From NCBI RefSeq assembly GCF_025698545.1, contig NC_068571.1, positions 38,721,733-38,785,732 on the forward strand: DNA of 64,000 nucleotides. Reading direction: 5' to 3'. The notes beneath the pieces are model-generated. The model saw nothing but the letters and a program-made list of their open reading frames with translations, did not search any database and had not been told where the DNA came from. The DNA is from Gossypium raimondii (Eukaryota > Streptophyta > Magnoliopsida > Malvales > Malvaceae). Positions 48,860 to 60,673 of this stretch are shown piece by piece (the first letter of the stretch is position 1; every line of letters begins with the position of its first letter). Both the position numbers and the translations under genes were made by a program.

Positions 48860-49584
48860 ATGACAAAGGTTTTCCCCAACGCTAGTTTTACCATCGGTGA
48901 TGCCATCTCGGAGAAACAGCCACCGCAGCATAAGCTGTTACCGGCGGGTGAAGCAAGTGAGGAGACGATTCTAACCGTCTGGAAAAAGTCATTGCTTTTC
49001 AACTGTAATGGCTTCACGGTGTTCGATTCTAAAGGTGACTTGGTTTTCAGGGTCGATAATTACATGGATGGCAATAAGGGTGAGATCCTTCTCATGGATG
49101 CCAGTGGCAACCCTCTCCTCACTATCCGCCGCAAGGTAAAACACCAGTTTAAAATGTTTAAATCTTTTATTAGTTAATAAGCTGCAGTTTTACTGATGTT
49201 GTTATGTTTGGATATCGTCAGAAAATGAGCCTCGGTGATAGTTGGCTGGTTTACGAGGGAGAATCCATGGAGAAGCCCCGACTTTGCGTTAAGAAATCAG
49301 TGAATATCTTAAGCAAGTGCTTGGCTTACGTTAGCTCCGGCAACAATAACAGTCGGAATAACATCATGTACGAGATTGAAGGCTCGTATTCGCAACGAAA
49401 TTGCGCTGTTTTCGATGATAAGAGGCGGTTAGTAGCCGAAATCAAGCGGAAAGAAGCTGTTGGCGGTGTCGCCTTTGGAACCGACGTCTTCCGCCTTATT
49501 GTTCGGCCGGGATATATCACAACGGACTCCGCCATGGCTCTACTTATCCTTCTCGATCAAATGTTCGGATCTTCCAGACGATAA
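48860..49584 (+). CDS. LURP-one-related protein (LOR/DUF567), 2 exons
   Basis: Exons are 48860-49135 (92 codons) and 49222-49584 (121 codons with stop), joined in phase 0 across an 86-bp GT-AG intron; 212 residues, normal for the family. The protein shows the tubby-like beta-barrel pattern of the LOR family: T-V-W-K-K-S-L-L-F-N-C-N-G-F-T-V-F-D, G-D-L-V-F-R-V-D-N-Y, I-L-L-M-D-A-S-G-N-P-L-L-T-I-R-R-K and the C-terminal D-V-F-R-L-I-V-R-P-G. The founding member LURP1 is needed for basal defence to oomycetes in Arabidopsis; most paralogues are uncharacterised. The start at 48860 was chosen because it is the first ATG in frame. No defects are seen. Confidence 0.9.
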
Positions 49585-50284
49585 AACTTTCTTTTTCTTC
49601 AACCGAAAACATCTTTGGTTTCTACGAACTTTTGTAAGAATAAAAAAAAAAGAAAAAAGAAACTGAAGCTGGTTTTATTGATCTTGGGGCTTGGTTTTTT
49701 CGTTTTAGATAAAAAACCAAAGGTCCCAATGGGGATGTACATGCGTTCAACAGATCAAAGAATAAAAAATTTTCAATCTCCATTATTGTTATGATGTGAT
49801 CTGGGTTTGTTCTTTGTAGAGATAAAATCAAAAGGAAAATCCAAGAACATGATGAGTTGGTTTTCTCTAGATATCGTATTAGTGACGACAGAGATGAGAT
49901 CTTAGCCCACGAGGGAAAATAAAAAGCTTACGGACCATATTGCCAATGCGAAACTTCATTGTCGGTCATGCTTAAAATTAGTAAGGAATAGAAAGCGAAA
50001 CTCCTTTGAAAAATAAGGAAAGCAAAATCAATACTTAAGTAGGTGCCTCACAGATGTAACATTGAATTATCTTTTAGAAATTAGTTTTTAAAAATGTTTT
50101 GGAAGTCCTATATTATTTTATTTTATTGTTTATTTTTAAATATCTTTCATCGAATTTTAAAATTACAATAATTTGGACAGCTAAGTATATTTTATCTATA
50201 AAAGGGAGTTATATATGCAAGACAAATTAGAAGAGTATGACATTACAACACTTCCTAGAAGCTTCGGGATTTCAGTCCAAAGAT
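49585..50284. other. 3' flank of the LOR gene and intergenic DNA
   Basis: A likely polyadenylation region (AATAAAAAAAAAAG, about 49639) follows the stop codon. Beyond it I recognise nothing. The frame at 49622-49831 (minus) is not supported. Confidence 0.45.
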
Positions 50285-50645
50285 GGTAAAACTGCTATTG
50301 AGGTTCTTGTACTATCCTTTACACTTAAAATTTGAATAAATTAGTCATCGTAGGTTATATAAAAAAGTAAATTGATCTTCTTTTTTAAAAATTTTATCTA
50401 TTTTTACTATTAAAATTTGGTCTTTATACGTCTACATGAGGTACACTGGCACGCCATGTGTAATTATTTGGTTATTCCGTCAATCACATCGATTTTTAAG
50501 GTAAAAATTGGATGAAAATTTTAACTAAAAAGACTAATTTACTTTTTAATTTAACATACAAGGACTAAATTATTAATTTTTAAGTAAATAGGATAAAATT
50601 ATAATTTGACTTCTAGTATAAATACTAGGAAACTAGATTGTTACC
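50285..50645. mobile_element. Foldback MITE, 361 bp, same type as 12996-13354
   Basis: The ends are GGTAAAACTG (50285) and TTGTTACC (50645), and the arms share the 'aaaaagtaaattgatc' against 'gactaatttacttttt' pairing. Length, ends and motif content are very close to the element at 12996-13354. The flanking 9-mers do not match well. Confidence 0.55.
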
Positions 50646-51209
50646 CTTAAAATTTCCGTACCAAGATATTAAATTCTTTATATACTTGACTGATTTATGT
50701 CTTGTTCATCGTTTGCTAAGTTGAAATTAGGTCATTGTTCATTATATTCCGAGGTCCCAAAATACTATTGCTAATCATATAGCCAAGTGTATGGCAACAA
50801 ATTTCATAAAAATTTATTGGTTTGAAGAACACCCACAATTAGCTAGAAGCTTAATTAAGACGGATTATGTTACTTTTTTGAGAAATTAGTCTATTATTTT
50901 CGCTTTAGACTGTCTTTTATCTACCAATATATATATATGTTGAGACACTGACTTTCATGCTACAACAAAGTACGTATCAACTTATTATCCCTGGCTGATT
51001 TTGTTTTTATCGGAACCTAGAATCTGCCGACAATCTAAAGCATTTGCTATGGTCTGCTAGCAATGGCAGCAGAACATGCAATGTCACCAAATAATTCCAT
51101 GTTTTTATTTGAACCCAAAAAAGAGAAAAGAAAACCAAGAAAAGGAAATTACATAGATGAGTTCTGTTTCCTAGAGGCTTGATTGATCTGTGGTTTCATA
51201 AGCTTATAA
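50646..51209. other. Intergenic DNA
   Basis: A short stretch (about 50745-50900, 'attccgaggtcccaaaatactattgctaatcat...') could be a decayed LINE RNase H C-terminus on the plus strand (the pattern V-P-R-S-Q-N-T-I-A-N-H can be read). Nothing else is supported. Confidence 0.3.
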
Positions 51210-52520
51210 TTATGTAGTCTTTGGTGGTTTCATAAGCTGCAGTATTCGGTCCATTGCTACATTTGTTTCCTCTTCTCCTTTCAATCTTTGGCCAACCTCT
51301 TTGGCTCTAGTCCTCAATATTTTCCCTCTTCTTGCTCTATTACTTCATTGATAATCCTAGCAATTTCCTCACTTTTAAGCTTGCCGTTCTCTCTTGGCAC
51401 CTTTATACCCACACCAAGTTCTGTCACCACCTTGGCATTAAAGGGCTGGTCATTTTTCATTAGCATTGCTATGATTGGTACACCATTAATGATGCCTTCT
51501 AGTGTTGAATTCCACCCACAATGACTCACAAACCCACCTATGCTTGAATGGCCAAGTATTTTTGCCTGTGGAACCCATCTTTGCGCCATCAAACCTCTCT
51601 CCTTAAATCTCTTTGAAAAGCCTCCCAATAAAGCAGTGTTATCTCCACCTTGAAATCTCACAGCCCATATAAAATAAATCTTGCTAAGTTCTAGCCCCAT
51701 AACTATCTCCTCCATGTCTTCCTTTGAAATAAAAAGCTCACTTCCAAAGGAAACTAACACAACTGAAACAGGTTACTTCTTTCCAAGCCATTCCATGATA
51801 TGAACATCTTCCTCTCTGTTGCCACATTCTTGAACAAGAGGTCCAACAGGAACTGTCTGTTTCCCTACTAAAACAGACACATAATCAATGTACCGAGCTT
51901 CAATCATTCGTGAGGTATTGATCAGCACCATGTTTGAAGATCTTTCTAAGCATTCCAAAAACCTGTCTTTGTTTCTAACACCATTTTCAGTACCACCAAA
52001 CCATTGGAGAAGATATTTATTGAGTTCAGCCTCTTGGATAGAGTGTTCCATGTCGAGGTTCTTAAAATAACGGACCGCTGAGGAGATACCGGAGGCACCA
52101 ATGGTTAAGAACATGACAGATTCAACATCTTGCTCATTAGCTGCTGCTGCAGCCCATGGTTGCAAAAAATCATAGATCACTAAATTGGGTTTAAGGGTAC
52201 TTAAGATATTGGAGAAATTAGGCTTTGCTGCATCAAAGGCTGGTATGAGAAAAGGGAAGAGGTGAGGAGGGAGACTTCTGGTGGTGTGGAGACAGTTGTG
52301 GTGGTGAAGGAAGGTGAAGATCTATGAGTTGAATTGAAGATGACTCAACTTGAACATTACCACTTTTTCTTATGGAATCTAGATTGATGGGAGTTGAACA
52401 AAAATATATGATGAAATTTCTGGCGGAAAGCTTCTTGGCAAGCTGAAGGTAGGGTGATATGTGGCCCTGAGCTAACCATGGTAGCATCAGAATACTTGGA
52501 TTCTGTTGTTGGAGTTCCAT
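51210..52520 (-). pseudogene. UDP-glycosyltransferase pseudogene (UGT94-like)
   Basis: The ATG is at 52520 and the likely original stop at 51210-51212, about 436 codons and no intron, typical of family-1 plant UGTs. The N-terminus has M-L-P-W-L-A-Q-G-H-I-S-P-Y (acceptor side, with the catalytic His). The C-terminal PSPG motif (about 51580-51450) reads W-V-P-Q-A-K-I-L-G-H ... H-C-G-W-N-S-T-L-E-G ... D-Q-P and should bind UDP-sugar. Intact relatives (UGT94 type) add sugars to the sugar of flavonoid or terpenoid glycosides. Three lesions are seen: a frameshift near 52300-52230, a TAA at 51773-51775 between the two halves, and a frameshift near 51315 that moves the last ~35 codons to another frame. 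The substrate is unknown. Confidence 0.82.
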
Positions 52521-53216
52521 TACTCTTGGTCCGCAAGCAAGATTCGTATTATTGTTTTTTATCCTTAAGATGTTAAAGTGCATATAAAGGAAGAAACAGA
52601 GGGCAAAAGTGATTGGAATTCTCTTTGTTGTTTCTTTATTTAGAAATTGACCGACATCATCGTGAATTGAAGTAACGTGAAAGTCATCCTAAAATTTGGT
52701 GATGGAACTTCTTCGATGTTAATCCAACCAATCTTGCGATAATAAGCGTTGGGTTTTCGTATCGATACTTTATCACAATTTTCTGCACTTTTAAATTTCT
52801 TATCACTTCAATCCCCTGTTCAATTCACAAGTATATCAACCTAATACACAATTCAAGCATATAAACTTTCAATCCCAACTCAATAATCAAATAACTCATC
52901 ATAATATCTTCTAATTATAACAAAGTTCATAATATTAGCACAAGTATTCATAATTTACAACTAGGTCCAATAATACATTTCAGTTGAATCGACTATACCT
53001 ATGTACATGCCATATCTAAAACCAAAATATTAAGCCTTACTCTCTTTCAAGCTAGAAGATGTGATGAGATGAGCCCCGTCAATCACTGTCCTAGCTCGCC
53101 AAAACAAGCTTTTACCTACACGTTGGAAAGAAACGCGTTAATCCAGTGACGACTTAGTAAGTAATATAAGAATTTAAATCTTATTTCTAAAATATAATAA
53201 TATTAATTACAAGCAC

Positions 53217-55988
53217 TGTAACACCCCAAACCCGGCCTAGACGTTATGGCCGAATTTGACGACGTCACATGGTAGTGCTTTTCGAAAAATATGTCGTCGC
53301 TAAATCCTCTTTTCTATTTAACCATTTTTTTATTATCTTACGTTAACTTCAAATTGTGTCGTTCGTTTTCAAAATATTATTCATTTGCAAATCATTATTC
53401 AATTTCAAAACATTTTATTTTTATTTTTATTGCGGAAACTTTTAAATAGTTTGCTTATTCGTGGTATTTTTGATAAAATATTAATTTCAATTGAAAACTC
53501 GAGTTTTACCTAACACTAGCAGATTTAAATCATAAAACCGTATAAAATCCAAATTTTAAACCAAAATTTGTACAGGTCATAATTACAACAAAATACTCCC
53601 AAATAAAAGTAAAATCATAAATAGGTAGTAAACAGTGTTAAAGAAGTCGTGTGGCCACCACTGAGTCCTTCGTTGCACCGATTCTCCTATATCTGGGGAT
53701 TACCTGAACAGATTAAACAGAAGGGGTGAGTTTACGTAAACTCAGTGTGTAATCCCCATGCAAATGAACAGACAGTAAACAAATAATCACAGTCTGGGCT
53801 TAAGTCCTTTTCAGTATCAGTATCAGTCCAGTTTGGGCCAAGTCCATCTTAGTACAAAAACTGTCATGCAGTAGGGCTTTAACCCATCACAGTATCAGTA
53901 GCAGTAACAGATATACAGTCACAAAAATCCTACTCATCCAGCTTCTACACACCATCTCCGTCCAACCCTACACTCCATGTGGGGATATAATCAACCCACC
54001 CATCCCTACACTCCAAGTAGTATCGAATGCGGCACTAGACAGTAGTTTACAGCTGAGCTACCAGTAAATTAGGCTCGAGGCCTTTCAGTACACTTCCTCT
54101 GAACATTATAATTCCCCTAACCTAATGCAATGTAATATACAGATATGACATGCTATAACATAATATCATGCATCTAAACAGGGCATACAGTATCAAATCA
54201 GTGGGACATCATCATGCTTAATCATATCAGCCATACAGTCATTTCAGTCAATTAGGGGTCTAAGTAAGCTTACCGACCCTTCAGTAGGTCTACAGTCGAC
54301 TCGGGCGACCCGTGCAACCTTAGCAGTAAAACAGTGAAAATGGCGTACAAGCCCATGATGTTCGCCTGTGTTGGCCCACACGTCCGTGTGGCCCACATGA
54401 CCCAAATTTTCCTTGGCCTCGTGATCCATTTTAATGTAACCCGTGCTAGTTAATTATTCATATATGTTTCCACTATTTACTTATATGATCCTTCAAAGCT
54501 GTCTACTTGAGTCACTGTTACTAAATTATTTGTATCTTAAGTTACAAAATTTCAAATTAAGATCCGTAAATTTTCCCTAAAACCAGACTCACATATCTTC
54601 TTACCATAAAATTTTCAGAATTATTGGTTTAGCCAATAAGTACAGTTTATTCTTTAAAGTTTCCCCTGTTCTGCTGTCTGACAGTTTCAATCTTTCTGCA
54701 CTAAAAATCAATTATCTTCTTGTATAGAATTCGGATGATGTTCCTCTTGAAAGTAGACTCATTCAAAATTTTAAAAATATAAATTATAACTCATAATTAT
54801 TTTTGTACAATTTTTAATAATTTTCCAAAGTCAGGATAAGGGATTTCGAAATCATTCTGACCCTGTCTACACTAAAATTCAAATATCTCATAATATGAAA
54901 TTCTTTTGCTTATTTCCTTTCTTCTATGAGAAACTAGACTCAAATATATTTAATCTCATATTATTTTCATCCTCTAATTCAATTTCTACAACTTATGGTG
55001 ATTTTTAAAAGTTAGCCTACTGCTGTTGTCCAAATAGCAAGCAATTTTGGTATTTCGCTGAATCCCTTATTTTTGTGTTTCAGGTACACACCTGGTTTTG
55101 TTTGATGCTAAAATAGTCCCCGAGCACTCCAAAGCCTATAATGGAACAAATAACACCATAATCAGTCTTACCTTGCGATTAATCAAAATCCCGAAACCAA
55201 AATACTTACCCATAAAATGATGAACACTTACCGCAAAAAACTTCAAATCGGTACGTTTACGAAAATCATGAGGAGAGCCTTAATCCTTGCAAAATGCTGC
55301 TGGCAACACCCCAAAATAAGACTATTGAACACAAAATAATCTCTTAAAAATGATACCCAACAACTTACTAAATTTGTACAAGTGCTGTTTAACGCTACGA
55401 AATCAAGAGGAAAGAATGGTTTAGGGGGAATAAGGGAATTTCGGCAGTAGAGGAAGGAAAAGAAAATATAATCGGGTAAGAAGTAAGGAAGAAAAAAATT
55501 CGGTAGAGATGGGGGAGAGAAAACGTCAGAAAGATGGAGAGAAAAACGACTCTGTTTTTTTCGAAAAAGGAAAAAGTGATCAGATTTTAGATATTCCCCC
55601 ATAATCCCCTAATTCACTCCTAAAATCGCTCCCTCACTTCCCACTGCACATCCACCACTCAGAAACCCAGTTCAGCACAACTCCTGCCAAAATTAGGAGT
55701 AAAAATATGACCTATGCCATCCCAAAGATTCGAACCCATGACCTCTCTCATACCAACACTCCACTTATCCACCAGACTAGCAGGCCCATTCTGTTAATTA
55801 TTTGTCAACTTTTACTTAAAAGCCTACTAACCAAAGATAGAGTTTATTCATAAAAATACCAAAATTTGCCCAAGTCCTGCTTGAACTTGAGACCTCCCAA
55901 ACACTCCCAAAACACATAACCACTAAAGCTGACAAATGTTTGTGTCATATATTCACAATACCCAAAATTAAAATTTTGGGGCGTTACA
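53217..55988 (-). mobile_element. Solo LTR, 2772 bp, TSD AGCAC
   Basis: Plus-strand termini are TGTAACACCCC and GGGCGTTACA, with identical AGCAC at 53212-53216 and 55989-55993. It is colinear with the solo LTR at 41533-44275 along its length and has the same orientation. No internal retroelement genes remain. The frames at 54244-54429 and 55243-55602 are LTR DNA and not genes. Confidence 0.88.
55725..55935 (-). repeat. Two tRNA-like modules in the LTR (second family member)
   Basis: At positions equivalent to 43990-44215 of the related solo LTR the minus strand reads GCTAGTCTGGTGGATAAGTGG with GGGTTCGAATC, then GTGGTTATGTG with TCAAGTTCAAG. The retained B-box-like sequences in both copies show that the modules belong to the LTR family itself. 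Confidence 0.5.
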
Positions 55989-57779
55989 AGCACATGAATA
56001 ACTTTACTTCATTCTTCATAGTAATCCAAATAAACAATTTTTATCAACTTTTACCTTTTAAACCACTTACCCCATTCACTGTTAACCACACTTACCGGAT
56101 GTCTCGTTCCTCTTTCTTAGCTCATTGTAGACTAAACTGAACACTTAGGATATTCAGAACAGATATAGAGGGCACCGAAGTGTGTTAACAGAACAGAACA
56201 ACATTGTAGTGCTTATCAAAATAGAAAAGCACCAAAGTTCTTAAACAAAACAAAGAGTGCGCTAAATTTCCATAATGGCATGCCATCAATATCCCAATAG
56301 TTCTTATCTTGTCTACATGGGCTTTAACAGAATCAATTCAACTTTTCACATCTTATAATTTAGTCCTTGAAGTCATAAATTTCAAAGAATATATAATTTT
56401 ACTACACATTTTACATTGACAATATATATACTTTAATGTACGTTATATTTATTTTTCTTTTGTCCTTATTTATGTCCTCGTGGTATGTTCTATTTTCTTT
56501 AAATTTAGTCATTTTCTATTATAACAACATATTTATAAATAATTAAATAAATAACATAATTTATATTTTAAATCTAAAAGAAATGAGATAAAAATCCTTG
56601 AAGTACTTACAACCAAGGCTTGAATGGAGTATTTTCTTCTCTTTTTACTCTTTGGCTACTCCTTTTCCTTTGTCTTCAATTTGATCTTTTCCTTTCTTTT
56701 CTTTTCTTTTTTTGTCATTTTCATATCAAAACACATAACATCTACTTGTTAAAATCATAATTAAATAACATATTGATGCTTAACTAATGAAACTAACAGG
56801 AATTCATGAAGAACTTAACATCTCTTACCTTAATATCTTAAAATCACAATCTAGTCCTTATTTTTTCTCACTTCCAAGACAGATATTGCCTCTCTTTTCA
56901 TGAAACTAAGATGACTACTAGGTTCTTTTATTTATTTTGCTAAGGAAACATGAAAGAAATTGAGCTTGGAAAGGCTTAAATATGGTGGGAGGACCTAATT
57001 GTTATAAAATAAAAAGTTGGGTTGGATGGTTTTGGTGAATGAAGTGAAGCATATATGAAAGATGAAGGGTCCTTCTCATCTTTTCAACATAATTATACTA
57101 AAATATCTCTTAATTAAATAATCAAAATAATGATTTGCAATTTAGTCCACCAATCACTATTCCACACAATTTTATCATTAATCATTAAGCTTTTCATAGT
57201 TATATAATTTAAGTAATTACTATTTAACCCTTCAACTTTCTCTACAATACTATGCATGATTCATGCTTTATTTTGGTAAAATTTCACTTTTAGTCCTTCC
57301 TCCTTTTCTTCAAATTCAATGTAATTATCTCAAGGTTTTGATTTTCGTACTTTTGCCCCATCATTTTCCATTCTCTTACTATTAAGTGATTACCTCAATT
57401 AATTTTCTCATCTTGAAAATATTTCTAATTTTCTTCTTGCTCTAACTATTTTCTATACTATTGCTCTAAAATTCCTATTAGATCTATTTTTTAATTCTCT
57501 AATATTCCTAACCCGACCCGTTACTATATCAAGCTCATTGTACATTAAAGATGTCACAAATATTAAATTAATTAATTTCAATATTATATTAACAAATTGT
57601 CGACACAATCAAATGATACAAAATTTCCAACAATTTATTTAATTGGTTTTGATATTTTGACATTTAAAATTTCAATATTAAAAAGAAAAGAAATTTAGAA
57701 CTTTCGCAAGGGGGTAAGCAAGTATAATATGATAAATTTTTAATGCATTATTTTAGTTTCTATCGTTTTTTCACAAATT

Positions 57780-58030
57780 AATGTTTTGTACCCTGATCAA
57801 TAATTAAAAAAGGATTTTTTTTTGTGACCAAATGGAAGCGACTTAGAAGTTGGGTGTCCAAAATAAAAGTATAAACATGATGTGACCTATACAACCAATC
57901 GCCGTTAAAGATTTAACGCTTGAGTGACTAAAAAGAGAGTGCTTTAAAAGTTGGGTGATGAAATTGCAAGGATTTTTTTTTGTGTAACCAAAATGAAAGA
58001 GCCTTAAAAGTTGGATAACCAACTGAGTAG
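57780..58030. mobile_element. Foldback-type fragment
   Basis: The sequence contains 'gtgaccaaatggaag...ttagaagttggg' and 'gtaaccaaaatgaaag...ttaaaagttgg' in direct order, resembling the end region of foldback elements with long arms. Only one arm can be recognised, so it is probably a truncated copy. Confidence 0.4.
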
Positions 58031-58184
58031 TTTATCCATAATTTTATAAATATATTTTTTAATATATAATATTTTCGTTCGACGGACCATCGAGGCCCAA
58101 TATTCACCTTAGAATTGGGACTAAACTGGGTACTTAGGGAATTTTTCCCAAAATCTCAAAAATTTTCTTAGAAGCAAGGGACAC

Positions 58185-58445
58185 ATGCCCGTGTGGCTCA
58201 AACGGCCATGAAACACGCCCCTGTCTTAGGCCGTGTGGGCACTCAATATGAGGCACACGGCTGTGTCCCAGCCCGTGTCATTACCTGTGTAACTCTCTGA
58301 CTTAAGTCACACGGCCAACTACACACCCGTGTGCTAAGCCGTATGCAAGGTGTGAGGGTCACATGGCCAGACCACACGCCCATGTGTCAGGCCGTGTGTC
58401 ACAAACGGCTGAGACACATGCCCGTGTCTCTACCTATGTGGACGA
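58185..58445. repeat. Cluster of CCCGTGTG / CACACGGC motifs
   Basis: At least ten variants of GCCCGTGTG and its complement CACACGGC lie within about 260 bp of otherwise AT-rich DNA, alternating in orientation so that many can pair. Similar isolated motifs appear in the other LTR family (about 42667 and 54383). Confidence 0.8.
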
Positions 58446-59087
58446 AAATAGGCCATTTAATGCCACTTTTCTCACCCATTTTGACATTAATTTGTACTCA
58501 ACATTCGCATACACCAATAAATCCTAACCAAGCAATCAATACAAGCTAAAACATGTTCTCAACATAACATAACATCAGAAATATTTCAATTACTTATACT
58601 TACCTATTTAACTCATTTTATTGATTTATCAAATTCTATTACTAATTACATACATACAAACATTTAATATTCACAACTACAATTCAAACTATTTCATTGC
58701 CAAACCAACCCTATACATGCCATATAAACCAAAACTTACATTGCAAAAACTACCGGATTAAATTGGATAGTGTAGCTTAATGTGTTGATCAGATCTCCCG
58801 ATTATACGTTAATCTACAAAAACATTAAACAACACGAGTAAGCTTAATGAAGCTTAGTAAGTTCAATAGGTTAAACATTGATCTTACCGAACTTAATATA
58901 ATAAATTAAATTGTAAATAAATCATACATTTTTCCCTGTCAAATACAATATAATCAATAAACACCTTTTTTTTAGATCAATATCAATAATAATCTACAAA
59001 TCTTACAATTCAATCACATAAATCTTTTACCATTTCTTACTGAATCGAAGAATGACTTACAGATATGAGTACATCGTTCTTTTTGTG

Positions 59088-59390
59088 CCATAGTCCAACT
59101 ATGGTCTTACACATGCATTACCATGGCCCTGTCATGGTCTTACATTTGTAGTGCCATAACCCAGTTATGGTCTTATCATTAGAATGTCATAGCCTAGTTA
59201 TGGTCTTACACATGTATATATACTACCATGGTCCAACCATGGTCTTACGTTTAAGGTGTCATAACCCAGTTATAGTCTTTTCATTAAAATGCCATAGCCC
59301 AGCTATGGTCTTACATTTAAACATTGTCATGGTCCAACAATGGTCTTATCCGTCAATTCATTCTTTGCCATGGAATGATCGTACTCAATC
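59088..59390. repeat. Minisatellite of eight hairpin-forming units
   Basis: About eight units of 30-45 bp occur, each with an inverted repeat such as CCATAGCCCAGCTATGG or CCATGGTCCAACCATGG followed by TCTTA. The units alternate between 'catag/ctatg' and 'catgg/ccatg' stems, with compensating changes on both sides of most stems. Confidence 0.8.
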
Positions 59391-60673
59391 CTGCGTTCTA
59401 CTTATTTTAAACATTCAATTCAATTTTCATACTTTTACAAAAATCTTAATTTCAACAAAAAATATGAATAAATATATTATACCATTCCTAAATTAATAAA
59501 TAATCATGAAATTTTAACCATATGAACTTACCTGGGTTAGATTGTAAAATTGGTAATAGTTCAGAGACTACTCGGCTAATTTCCCTTTTTCTCGTTGATC
59601 TACGAACTCTTGATCTAGAATGTAAAATTTTTCATTCATTGGCATATATTTCAATTTCAGTTCACTTCACAATTTATACCCTTCAAATTTTGAAATTACA
59701 TAATTGCCCCAATTTTTATATTTTTTCAATTTAGTCCCTCACCAATTATCTCTTCAATTGAGCTAATTTTCTCAATTGAAAATTATCTAATTATTCTAGG
59801 CTATCTTACAGCCTTTGGTACATAGAAATTTAATAGCAAATCCTAATTCTTTAGTTCTTCACAATTTAGTCCTAAAATTAATTTCTATTGAAATCACTTG
59901 ATAAAATTATCATATAACAAAATTAAAGCTTTAATTCCATGTTAATTCATCATAAACATCCATCACTCATCCATGGTAACTTTCAAAATTACTCATAAAA
60001 TCAAAAACTAATGAAATAGATAGTTGGGTTGTAAAAGTCTTAAAAACACAAAAATTTCAAGAAAAGAGTAAGAATGAACTCACATGTAGCAAAATATGAA
60101 AGCTAGCTTCTTAAGGGTTCTTCAATGGTGTTTTTGGCTGAGAATTATGAAGAAATGTCTAGATATTCAATTAAATCCTATTTTTAACCATTAAGTTTTA
60201 TTTTATTTCCAATTTTACCCCTTCTTCACACTAATTTCATGATTTTTTTCTACACTCATGCCGTCCAGCCTCTTATTTTAAGCTTATGTACCCTTCAAGT
60301 CATTCTCATTTAACATTTAGGCTATTTTATCACTCTGGCAAGTTTTACACCTTTTTCAATTTAGTCCTTTTTAATTAATTAACTATCAAGACATTAAAAT
60401 TTTCTAACAAAACCTTAATACTAACTTAATGACACTCTGTAAATATTTATAAAAATATTTACGACTCGGTTCATGAAATTGAGGTCTCAATACCTCATTT
60501 TCGGAACCACTTAACCTAATAAATTCTTTTAAAACACAAAGCACTAATTGAAAAATCTTTCTAAAATCACACTTAACTCATAAATAACAAATAATAAAAT
60601 TTTCGAACTCACTCATCAAATTTAGTGGTCTCGAACCACTATTTCTAACACCACCGAAAATTGGGCTATTACA

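Larger units (their letters stand above)
52620..57530 (-). repeat. Probable outer LTR remnant split by a solo LTR
   Basis: Parts flanking the solo LTR (52700-53216 and 55989-57530) resemble the LTR at 58076-60673 in order. For example 'gtacatgccatat' (about 53003) and 'acttagtaagtaata' (about 53150) match 'tacatgccatat' (58714) and 'gcttagtaagttcaat' (58852). This suggests a minus-oriented LTR of a related gypsy family into which the solo LTR inserted. Its termini are not clear. No coding sequence. Confidence 0.35.
58076..60673 (-). repeat. Gypsy-type LTR with two internal repeat arrays
   Basis: The right terminus is ...GGGCTATTACA (60673). The left terminus is probably near CGTTCGACGG (58076), with flanks ATTTT and ATTTC, but a mutated TG makes this uncertain. 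Polarity follows from its similarity in layout to the other minus-oriented LTRs ('gagtaagcttaatgaagcttagtaag' at about 58838). It holds a block of CACACGGCC/GCCCGTGTG motifs (58185-58445) and a hairpin minisatellite (59088-59390). The frames 58331-58549, 59167-59496 and 59522-59734 lie in these repeats and are not genes. Confidence 0.6.

Noticed and set aside
58331..58549. 72-codon frame with many His and Thr
   Set aside because: It is a translation of the CGTGTG repeat block.
58185..59390. CRISPR-like array of short repeats
   Set aside because: Repeats are variable, palindromic, without unique spacers of constant length, and lie in a plant LTR.
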